From contig CP136063.1 of assembly GCA_032622095.1 (NCBI GenBank), positions 210,536,355 to 210,600,354 of the forward strand: a DNA stretch of 64,000 nt, in the 5' to 3' direction. The notes below the pieces were generated by a model. That model ran no database searches, was not told where the DNA came from, and saw only the letters and a list, made by a program, of their open reading frames with translations. Origin of the DNA: Siphonodentalium dalli (taxonomy: Eukaryota > Mollusca > Scaphopoda > Gadilida > Siphonodentaliidae). The translations under genes and the position numbers were made by a program. Of the stretch, positions 25,252 to 34,389 are shown piece by piece. Every line of letters starts with the position of its first letter. The stretch's first letter is position 1.

Positions 25252-25533
25252 TACAATAATGCCCTAAATAATCGACTCCTTAACCACAGCAGAATTATGG
25301 GTAATTTTTCAGGATTTAGTCAGAAATATGGCTTGTTACCATTCATCGGAAACCTCTCAGTGAGAGTTTTCCGATGAATGGCAACAAGCCATATTTCTTG
25401 TTGCCATTCATCAGAAAGCTCTCAGTGAGAGCTTTCCGATGAATGGCAACAAGCCATATTTCCGACTAAATCCTGAAAAATTACCCATAATTCTGATGCG
25501 GTTAAGGAGTCGATTATTTAGGGCATTACTGTA
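25252..25533. mobile_element. Mariner-like foldback MITE just after the transposase stop
   Basis: TA-flanked, with ends CARTAATGCCCTAAATAATC and the inverse; the whole 278 bp folds on itself, including two inner copies of TTGCCATTCATC and TCTCAGTGAGAG hairpins. TA duplication and a CAGT-type end suggest Tc1/mariner mobilisation. Confidence 0.8.
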
Positions 25534-26633
25534 CTTGATTGCTATTCCTAAAGCCTTTGTTATACATGATCCTGTTAAAGGGGTGTAAAGCACTCATAGT
25601 AGATGTGAGAACTCATAAATAAAAGTCTGTAAAACCATACAAAAAATGTGAACTGTTCTTATTTTTATTATTAATAATTGTCCAATAATGAGATTTTGCA
25701 TGTTGAGACGATTGTTATGTAAACATTAAGTTGACTGTTACAGTCCCATCAACAAACAAATTTAAATTTTCTATTTATTTTATGATTAAATATGCAGCCC
25801 ACTGAAACAGTACACATTGCTGACTGTTAGAGTTTGTATTTACAAACCATGCAATGATTTCAACATGTGGAATCTCATCACTGGAGGATTATTAACAATG
25901 AAAATAAGAACAAATTCCTTCTATTTATACATGTTCTTCTTGGTAATAATGGTTAAACAAACTTTGTATTATTTTCCAAGCTGTATGAACAGCGAACGCT
26001 TTTCTTATCTTTCATCCAAACACCAGTCAGGTTACTGAATAACGCATTGATACGTTAGTGTTGTTCGCTATTATATCTAGTCACAACAGCAGTTTTCAGA
26101 AAATTGTTAATCTGCTCATTTTGAAATCTTAGCAGTCTAAATGCTTCTTAAAGTTGCTATATTTACAACTTGTATTATTCCTCTTCTAAAGGTAGTTTGA
26201 ACCTCACTGGTATAGTCTACATTGTTATTTTAGTAATTTTCCCCAGGGGCCCGTGGTTTGAACAGTAGATGTGATTTATATAATTCTTAGCATGTAAAGT
26301 TGCTAAGCTAGAATTCTAGCCTTCTAGTCTTTCCGTAAAGACATATTATGTACTTGTGCTGGTGCGTGAAACAGATCAGTTAGTATCCAGGTGCTATGTC
26401 AACTGGGTGAATGTAGCATTCTACTAACATTGCCAAAAATCTGAAGCAAATCGACTGTACCACTCCATAGGAAACATTGTCTGAATTAAGCTCAATGTCA
26501 ATATTTACTAGGTACTCGATTCGGGACGCATCTATCGGCGATAAACTAACGAAAATGATTTCGCATCGAGAGTCACTGCAGTTAATTAATATATAAAGAA
26601 TGATGCTGTGTGTTGTCAATTTGGATATAATAT
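25534..26633. other. Spacer inside the TTAA element
   Basis: Contains the transposase polyadenylation-like signal and AT-rich sequence; no gene or repeat recognised apart from that signal. Confidence 0.5.
25618..25623 (+). terminator. Candidate polyadenylation signal of the transposase gene
   Basis: AATAAA 392 bp after the stop codon; the MITE at 25252-25533 lies between them, so the original distance was ~110 bp. Confidence 0.5.
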
Positions 26634-26714
26634 TGGTAAAAATTACTACTTTGAACAAGATTATTCTCCATTTATATCTGATCTCCCTACCAGAGTGTTT
26701 CACATCACTTTAAC
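26634..26714 (+). repeat. Dispersed repeat, second copy
   Basis: Direct copy of 17410-17485. Confidence 0.8.
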
Positions 26715-26824
26715 ATGGCATGTTACTGATCTGATATCTTAGTATTTTATCTCGGTGGTTGCTGACTTTTCCAAAGTAAACTCAGTTGTAAAGTTGTTTC
26801 TCAAATACTTCATAAATTTGTCAA

Positions 26825-27960
26825 TTTCATTGAATAATTGCTTCTCTGTGGTATGTTATTTCAAACCATTTGCCTTAAAAATGGTCATTCTAGTAACGGT
26901 TGAAAATCTCCGGGGTTGGAAATGTGCTAAGACAGGATCATTCACATTTCCAAACCTGTAAGTTTTCAAGTTCTATCATTATAGCTACAAATGCTTTCAA
27001 GCATCTTTACTCCTTGCAATGTCTTTAACTGTTTCATGTAAATTTGTTATTTCAAACCATTTGCCTAAAAAATGGTCATTCTAGTAACGTTTGGAAATCT
27101 CTGGGGTTGGAAAGGTGCTAATGCAGAATCATTTTGACTTAGAACATTTCCAAACCTATAAATTTCCAAGTTCTATCGTTAAAAGTTAGAAATGCTTTAA
27201 AGCAACTTAACAACTCCTTGCTATGTCTTTACTCTCAGGTGCTTAATAATAGTGTCAGCACGAATATTAATTTTGCAGAATATTTCCAATGATCACTATT
27301 ATTTGGCATTGAGACATAGAGTGAAATTGCCATCACTATTATTATTTTCAGCCTAAAACACCATCCATCACTATTATTAGGCCATCACGATTATTAGCCA
27401 CCTGAGAGTAATTGTTTTATGTAAATATGTTATTTCAAACCATTTGCCTAAAAAATGGTCATTCTAGTAACGTTTGAAAATCTCCGGGGTTGGAAATGTG
27501 CTAAGACAGGATCATTCACATTTCCAAACCTGCAAGTTTTCAAGTTCTATCGTTATAGTTACAAATGCTTTCAAGCATCTTTACTCCTTGCAATGTCTTT
27601 AACTGTTTCATGTAAATTTGTTATTTCAAACCATTTGCTTAATAAATAGTCTTTCTAGTAACGTTTGGAAATCTCTGGGGTTGGAAAGGTGCTAATGCAG
27701 AATCATTTTGAGTTAGAACATTTCCAAACCTATAAGTTTCCAAGTTCTATCGTTAAAAGTGACAAATGCTTTAAAGCAACTTAACAACTCCTTGCTATGT
27801 CTTTAATTGTTTTCTGTAAATATGTTATTTCAAACCATTTGGCTGAAAAATTGTCATTCTAGTACCATTTGGATATCTCTGGAGTTGGAAAAGTGCTAAT
27901 GCATAATCATTTTGACTTAGAACATTTCCAACAAAATACTTCCTATAACTATTACAAATA
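26825..27960 (+). repeat. ~191-bp tandem repeat, five copies
   Basis: The box TTCTAGTAAC recurs at about 26888, 27079, 27462, 27653 and (as TTCTAGTACC) 27857. Each unit carries AACCATTTGCCTAAAAAATG, GGGGTTGGAAA.GTGCTAA and CATTTCCAAACCT. Spacing is 191 bp except where a 183-bp MITE splits the array. The short open frames within are repeat products. Confidence 0.9.
27229..27411. mobile_element. Short MITE inserted in the 191-bp array
   Basis: TTACTCTCAGGTG...CACCTGAGAGTAA terminal inverted repeats; 183 bp rich in CACTATTATTA. It explains the long spacing in the array. A related fragment is at 62165-62245. Confidence 0.75.
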
Positions 27961-28055
27961 TTATATAGTGTTGTGTGTATAAAATAAAAAATATGAATCA
28001 AAGATCCCTATCAAAGTATCAATTAATATTGATTTGATTTTAAATTTTCTGCTAT

Positions 28056-28194
28056 AATCAATTGGGACATTTTTAAGGGCTATCTTTAGAACAGATCCTA
28101 CATGAAACTTCAGGCGATCTCAGACAGAGATAGAGTTCTCCTGCTTGCTGTGCCCAAGCATAGCAAGCTGGAGAACTCTATGTCCCAATTGATT
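28056..28194. repeat. Foldback hairpin
   Basis: AATCAATTGGGACAT at 28056 and its inverse at 28180-28194 enclose a tighter hairpin: TAGAGTTCTCCTGCTTGCTG (from 28131) with its inverse ending at 28180. Confidence 0.8.
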
Positions 28195-28440
28195 GCATGT
28201 ATTATCAGAATATTCAAAATAAAAACAATATTCATTGATAGAAGGGTTTCCGGGCTGATGTCTTCAAATCATATTAATAATTTTATACCCATATTAATAA
28301 TTTTATACCCAGAAAACCAGAGAAAACTACATAAATCTTGTTATAGAAAGAGATAGGCCATCTTAAAATAATAACCACGATCAATGCTACAATGCCACCA
28401 GGATCCGCAACACATAAAAGGTAGCATAGACAGCTTGAAC

Positions 28441-28858
28441 CTATTCTAATACTGGCAATCTGAATCCTGTATACACTGCAGTATCCTCATCTCCTGGTTC
28501 TGGATAGTGGGCCCGTATGCATGACACTGCACATGATGGAAGTATCACTCTGAAATATTTCCCACAATATCCCCAACACCATCTCTGGAGCTGTCTATAT
28601 GCTGTATGTCTGTACTTGGCTGCCTGTGGACCTTCAAATGCCTTGCTTCCATATTGTTGTCGAAAACCCAGCCAAGCAACACGCAAAACGTTCCGATCAA
28701 GACAAACTGTCTTAAATCCAGGACAGTCGGTGATACATTTGTAAATATGATCATCCAGCTCACCAGCTTCTGATATTATAGCTGCAACCTTCTCTATCTC
28801 AGAGCAGCAAACGCACTCTGGGTCAGTTTGCAAAATTTGGCAATGGTTACAGGTACAC
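28441..28858 (-). CDS. Ballast-like gene exon 2 (cysteine-rich domain, stop)
   Basis: Carries all family cysteines from C82 onward and ends GFRLPVLE then TAG (28443-28441). The GF near the end matches the GF close to the P2X7 C-terminus. Confidence 0.88.
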
Positions 28859-31151
28859 CTGAAATGTAGAGGAAACAGATAGAGCATCTTTAAACAAGTT
28901 TTTCATTTATCACTGTTATAATTATGTTTGGTACTTGTATTTTTGTTCAAGTATCGTGCCCTAATAACGAAAACGATGAAATAAATCTATTTCGTTTCAA
29001 GTCCATTCTAGTTTTATTACTGTATCTATGCAGCCCTAAAATTAGGAAAAATGTCCCAAAATGTCTCACAGCAAACTTAATGCTGTGGCATGTTAGATTC
29101 CACATGTTGCTACAGAATTTCCCACAGCATTGCTTATTGGGCAAAACAAAATTATCTGATTTTATGCTAACACGACCGACCCATGTCCGAAACTACTGAC
29201 TCATACTTTTTGGGCTAATATTATAAAAATTAAAAACAACTTTCTTTTTGTTTTGTTTTACATTAATTTATCCATAATGTTGATACCACTAGGCACTATT
29301 TACTAAACCTCTTTGGTACTAATGCCAATCAGAAAATCTGAGTATTCTTTTATTATATTATAATTAATCCAAGGTTCTTCATGAATACCAATTGATAACC
29401 TACTAGTAACAATAATAGCCTACTTAGTAGCTATCGTGGAAGTCGGTAGCATAATGGCCTCTCATGCCACCCTAGTGTCCCGAATAAACATACATGTATG
29501 TTTATTTTTTTTCATGAAACTTGCCGCCCTGTATAAGCTTATTTCAGTCAATATGTTTATTATTTTTTTTTCAATTTCAATCTGACATAATCGTATAAAA
29601 ATTACCAGCTGTGACAAGCTGTAGCTTTTTACTGACAAATTTATAAGCCACAGCTGACAATAGCCAATTACGCATCAATGTCATGACACTCAACCCCATC
29701 TAAAGTTACCAGTAGTAGTGCATGTACTAGTAGTAATACAATACATGTACCGGTATTGGTACTGCTAGATATCGAAAACTGGATGTCATTGACTTTGAAT
29801 TCAATTACAGTTATTGGACACTCAAGTAATGTACCAGCAAATACCAATGGACGGTTGACAGATTGATAGCCAATGATACGGTAGACTCGTTTAAATATTG
29901 AGAAATCTAAGAATTTGTCGCCCTGTATTCCGGTCTGTTCTATTATTGAAATTTGCCCAACCGTCCACCCTGTACTACTATTCCGGTCTGTTCTTCTATT
30001 CGGGACACTAGAGTAGCGGACCAAGGATCGAAACCTGATCAGGGTAACCTGACAAAAATCAGAACTCAGTCAGATACTAGTACCAAGTTGGTCAGGCAGA
30101 AAAGTACATCTTATTCAAGATCTATCTATCTATCTACTTGATATTCCATCGTCCTCAAGGTGCTGAGGATTATGTGGAGGTGCAAGTGCTACCATGGCCG
30201 AGTAACTTTATAACCCTGTGGTGACTCCAGTAGCGTTCTTTAACGTGCACACACCGAGGCGTGTCCACCATTAATATCCGCGCCAGATTGGACAGCGTAC
30301 TGCACCCACGACAACATACCTGGACAAGTGTTGTAATGGGAGGAAGTCGGCATTTTGCATTCGGATTTTTATTAAGTGATCTCAAATGAGACTTTTCAGC
30401 CTGACAAACTTGGTATGGTATCTGACCGAGTTCTGATTTTATTCAGAATACGCTGATAGGTTGCGATCCCTGTTTGACCTGTATACACACCTCAGACTCA
30501 GTCTGTTTAAAGAACGTAAATACAGCATTGCCATTAGACTAGTGCCATTACAATTTACAGGCTACAGGAGTCATCACAGGGTTAGAAATATAATTTACCT
30601 GTGCATATACATTATAATTTACCACTATGGCCCTGTGTGATTACTAAACAAATGATAGTGGGCACATGTATATGTTTATTTTCTTTAAATTAAGGTATGT
30701 CCTTATTGAAAGAATTTGACAAGATTTGTCATTTTGGCTTTTTTGCATTTTTTTATAAACAATTTCAAGCTTGTTAATATTAGGTAAACAAATGAAAAAT
30801 ACAAGTTGAAGACACACAACTAATATTCACCACCCGCGGATCAAACGAATTAGCAATGATTTTAAAAGCTTATAAACTTTTTTTTAAAAGACAAGATAGT
30901 CCTATTTACCATTCGTTGATTCTTTGAGGATCCAATCGACTTGGGTCGTCAGATTCAGGTCTGGGTCCCCGTCGTGACTCGTCTTCGTCGGCCTCTGGTT
31001 CGTACAAATGTGGACCAATATTTAAACGCAAGCCACCAAAGGCGTCTTCGGTATCTGCTATAGATGTATGATCCTCCGCAATACGTAAATTGTCGTCACT
31101 TTCGCGATCAGAGTCACTTTCAGACGCGGAAATGCTGTGTGCCGAAGCCAT
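28441..31151 (-). CDS. P2X7 ballast-like cysteine/zinc domain protein, two exons
   Basis: Exon 1 31151-30910, exon 2 28858-28441; joined reading frame 219 aa. The donor is GAATG|GTAAAT and the acceptor ACATTTCAG|G; the split codon rebuilds W81, giving WCTCNHC, a signature of the family. Residues 1-80 are acidic and serine-rich with an EPEADEDES stretch. From W81 come C82, C84, C87, then C96, C98 and C99, and later CITDCPGF, YRHTAYRQLQRWCWGYCGK and ILPSCAVSCIRAHYP. This is the order seen in the cytoplasmic ballast of vertebrate P2X7 receptors and in free-standing invertebrate 'P2X7-like' proteins. There are no membrane segments, so it is not an ion channel. No stop or frameshift is seen. It lies inside the TTAA element, convergent with the transposase. 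Its function is unknown; zinc binding is inferred from the cysteines. Confidence 0.88.
29472..30011. repeat. Inverted-repeat pair in the ballast intron
   Basis: CTAGTGTCCCGAATA at 29472-29486 is exactly inverted at 29997-30011; CGCCCTGTAT boxes recur inside. Possibly a small degenerate foldback. Confidence 0.55.
30024..30472. repeat. Foldback element in the ballast intron
   Basis: Arms 30024-30105 and 30391-30472 pair: GATCGAAACCTGATC, ATCAGAACTCAGTCAGATAC and ACCAAGTTGGTCAGGC have inverse partners. The ~285-bp core begins with (ATCT)n. Confidence 0.75.
30910..31151 (-). CDS. Ballast-like gene exon 1 (acidic N-terminus)
   Basis: The ATG at 31151 is preferred over an in-frame upstream ATG at 31214 because it starts the acidic, low-complexity N-terminus (MASAHSISASESDSD) common in this family and leaves the TGACGTCA site upstream of the start. 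The choice is uncertain. Confidence 0.75.
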
Positions 31152-31190
31152 TTTTCGTAAACAGTTCGTCTGCAGTGGCAGTTCCGCCTT

Positions 31191-31198
31191 TGACGTCA
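31191..31198. promoter_or_regulatory. CRE-like TGACGTCA site upstream of the ballast-like gene
   Basis: Perfect TGACGTCA 40 bp upstream of the ATG on the minus strand, with flanks CCGTGACGTCAAAGGCGG against CCGTGACGTCAAAGTCGG at the other end of the element. Possible shared control of the two genes (inference). Confidence 0.45.
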
Positions 31199-31369
31199 CG
31201 GGTTTTGCGGTCACGTGACTCGAGCAAAATCACCTTAGAAATAATAATCGATTTTTAAAAGTCGCTAAAAACACGTTTATTGATAAAATTATATCTAATT
31301 TTTTATTGGATGTTATATTTGAACCTTATTCACACCAAACTAGCCGTATAACATTGAATTGATAAACAT

Positions 31370-31383
31370 TTAACAGTTCCCAT
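31370..31383 (-). repeat. Right terminal inverted repeat of the TTAA element
   Basis: TTAACAGTTCCCAT, followed by TTAA (31384-31387) and the resumed foldback arm (ATGTGTCTCACTACGGTG). Confidence 0.85.
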
Positions 31384-34330
31384 TTAAATGTGTCTCACTA
31401 CGGTGTTTATAGACCAATATGCTCAAGATGGCTTCCAAAATGAAACCAAATTTGTAAAATGTTAATTTTTTTTACATATATCCCGAACATTCTCTGCATT
31501 ATCCGAAAATGTAGCAAAATGTGACTCACTTGGTTATTATACGTGTTAGTTAATTAACTGACAACTAAATGTTCTATTCTGATTGTCCCACTTCCGTATG
31601 GGCAAAATAAATTCATTTTAAAGTATGTAATTTTGCCGAGCACATCTTTTGTGATTTTGGCCATAGTTATTGAAAGGAAATGGGCAGAACTTTGAGACAG
31701 AATTGAGATGGACCATAATATTTGGCTATTCTGGTCCATTATGCTAAGCAAATGTCAACTGAATACAGTGCGGATGCCAAGATCATAGCCAGGGAGTTAC
31801 TCTATGATCATACGTGAGGTGAATAGGTATACAGTGAGTTATTGTATGCCATGACTTATGTGAATAGGTATACAATGAGTGACTATATGGTTATGAGTGG
31901 GTTGTCCATCGTAAGATGCATCTATGTATACAAGGAGATGTCATGGTCAGGTGTGAGGTGAATCGGTATGCATGGAGTGACTGTATAGTTTATGATTGTG
32001 TATATCCAGTACGGGTGCACCAGGTGTGCCTGTATGGGCATTGGTGTAGTATATGGATATAGCTACATGGTCATATATGTGTTGATTATGTATATATGGA
32101 GTGACTGTAAGGGCATGGGTGGGATGTACATGTGTTGTCTGTATGATCATGGATGGGTGTGTTGGTAAATAGGGTGTGATTTTATGGTTGCGGGTAATGT
32201 GTATATGTATACACGGAATGACTATACGGTCATTGGTGTAGTGTAGTGTATGGATATAGCTACATGGTCATCTATGTGTTGATTATGTATATATGGAGTG
32301 ACTGTAAGGGCATGGGTGGGATGTGCATGTGTTGTCTGTATGATCATGGATGGGTGTGTTGGTAAATAGGGTGTGATTTTATGGTTTCGGGTAATGTGTA
32401 TATGTATACATGGAATGACTGTACGGCCATGATTGAATATGATTACCTGGAGTAAGCTGGGTGGACATTATCGAGTGTGTGGGTATATAGGGAGTGTCCT
32501 TGTGGTAACGGGTGGGATGCATATTTATATATCTCATGGATGTATTATCATTGGTGGGTGTATAGGGATTAGCTGTATTATCATGGATCACATGTATGAT
32601 TATACAGTGAATTGCTGAATTGTCATGTGTGAGGTGTATATGCCAGTATGGATTGTTTGAGTGGTTGTGTGTATATCTGGAAGGGCCGAATGGCCATTGG
32701 TGAGGTTTACTTGTATGCGTGGAGTGAATCTATGGTCTAGGGTGGGCTGTATATGAATATCGAGTGGTTATATGACTATGTGTGTCGATATAGGGGTATA
32801 CAGGTAGTGACTGTATGATCAATGGTGAGATGAGTACATGTAGGTATACAAGTAGTGACTGTATGATCATAAATATAATGGACATCTATACAGGGGGTGA
32901 CTATTAAAATGGTCATGTGTCAGGCGTATGAGTATACCTGGTGTTCCTGTTTGGTACTCGTGGCGGTATGGTCATGTGTAGATTATACCAGTATACACAT
33001 GTGTTGCTTTATTTTCATGGGCAAGGGATATGTGTATATAGCAAGTGGCTATATGGCCATGGATAAAGTGCATATGCATACATGGAGTGACTATACTATA
33101 AGTTACAGGGCGAGTTGTTGCCGGATACGGTGTCATATGAGGCGAAGTGAGATTAATATCGGGCGAGGCGCTAGCCGAGCCCGATATTAATCTCGCTGAG
33201 CCTCATATGTCACCGTAGCCGGCAACAACGAGCCCTGTAACGATTTTATCATGTCACCCACATATCATGTTTTCCGTGTGAGAATTTGAATTACTTATAC
33301 GAAGTTGATTACCTGCCAGTAAGTAATTTTTTTGTTTATGGCTATTAACTTGTCTAACGTCACAGTGACGCGTCATGGGCGTTGAACGTCAACGCATTGA
33401 GTCAATGGCTAATCACCAGAAGCAGGACAACAAACTTGAGTTTGATAGTTAATTTATGAGTGTTTAGAATTTCTCAAATATAATACATGCAGGTTTTGGT
33501 ATATGGTACTATGTCTTTAAATTAACAGAACTTGATTTCCGACAGATATCCCTTTTCTTGGTGCCAAAATACACCGAAAATATATCGAGGCGGCAGAGTT
33601 CCATGGAAAACAAAATGGCGGACATCGACCCCATATGGGAACCTAGCTCGTCCCATATGGATTCCATATGGGACGGGCTACAAAGATGACGACCCCATGT
33701 CTCCTGATATGCTTCTACCAACGGAGCGTCCTCATTGGTCGATCCAACCAGGTGACATGATAATGACATGGCTGGGGTGTATTAGTATATATTGAGTGAC
33801 TATGCGGCTATGGTGTGACAAATAGGGATGCAGGGAATGACATGGCCAATGTTGATGTGAATATGTACGCAAGGATTGACCATGGTCGTGTATGAATGTT
33901 TTGAATAGGTACACACGGTGTGACTATATGGCCATAGGTCAGATAACATTGGTGAAGGTATGTGTATGAAGCGAGTGGCTATATGGTCATTGGTGAGGTT
34001 CATATGTATACACGGAGTGACTTTGTGGTCATTGTTGATGTATATATTGATTGTCTATTTGACCACGTGTTTGGATAATAGGTATACAGGGGATGACCTT
34101 ATGGCCAATGGTGAGCTGAATGGGTATACAAGGAATGACTATATGGTTATCGGTCATGTTTAGGAGTACCCCCGGTGTGCCTGTCTCGTGACGCGTGGCT
34201 GTAAGGTCACCCGTGGTCATGGGTCAGGTGTACATGGATACAGTGGGTCACTATATTGTTATGTCTGTGGTTTTTATGTATATATGTAATGACTATGTGG
34301 TAATAGGTGGCCATTGTTTTCCGCGTTTAA
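31384..34330. repeat. Inner left arm of foldback A, with ~42-bp degenerate repeats
   Basis: Begins with AAATGTGTCTCACTACGGTG, continuing the arm broken at 10147. From ~31800 it is a degenerate array of units such as GGTATACA.GGAGTGACTATA, TGGTCATG, GAGGTG and TGTATA spaced ~42 bp. The same units in reverse order and orientation fill 34390-35040. Open frames here are repeat products. It is interrupted at 33099-33764. Confidence 0.85.
33099..33764. mobile_element. ~665-bp insertion with long GC-rich hairpin
   Basis: The corresponding sequence in the second foldback (57360 region, reversed) runs straight from GTGACTATACT to GACATGGCTGG; here ~665 bp intervene. It opens with a near-perfect hairpin (33102-33241: GTTACAGGGC...GCCCTGTAAC, centre GGCTCGGCTAGCGCC-like). 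TTTTATCATGTCACC at ~33245 is inverted at the far end (GGTGACATGATAA, 33751). Confidence 0.75.
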
Positions 34331-34389
34331 CGCCCCCCATGTATATAAACACCATCAAGATAGAGAACTCTCTGACATGACCTCTCCAT

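Larger units (their letters stand above)
28859..30909. other. Intron of the ballast-like gene
   Basis: 2051 bp containing two inverted-repeat pairs (29472-30011 and 30024-30472), a short (ATCT)n run near 30122, and AT-rich sequence without other recognised features. Confidence 0.7.
10148..31383. mobile_element. 21.2-kb TTAA-flanked Kolobok-like DNA transposon carrying two genes
   Basis: Seen: TTAA at 10144-10147 and 31384-31387 flank a segment that starts AAGGGAACTGTTAA and ends TTAACAGTTCCCAT, a 14-bp inverted repeat with one mismatch at position 2. Relatives of the surrounding foldback at 35450 and 55300 read straight through (CTATCTTAAATGTGTC), giving the empty site. The segment encodes a THAP-DDE transposase from the left end and a P2X7-ballast-like protein from the right end, both reading inward. 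Known: TTAA duplication plus a THAP-bearing transposase is typical of the Kolobok superfamily; piggyBac also uses TTAA but lacks THAP. Inferred: a large Kolobok-type element, recently inactive because of one nonsense codon. Its size is due mainly to long introns filled with MITEs. Confidence 0.8.

Noticed and set aside
28441-31151. P2X ion-channel receptor gene
   Set aside because: Only the ballast-like cytoplasmic domain is present; there are no membrane segments or ectodomain cysteines, and exon 1 supplies a complete acidic N-terminus.
10148-31383. piggyBac element
   Set aside because: TTAA fits, but the encoded transposase has a THAP finger and a CGDARCDSMGHS-type core rather than the piggyBac core; Kolobok-like is preferred.
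33532-33795. Small open frame MISDRYPFSW...
   Set aside because: It crosses the boundary of a recent insertion in the foldback arm and shows no family motif.
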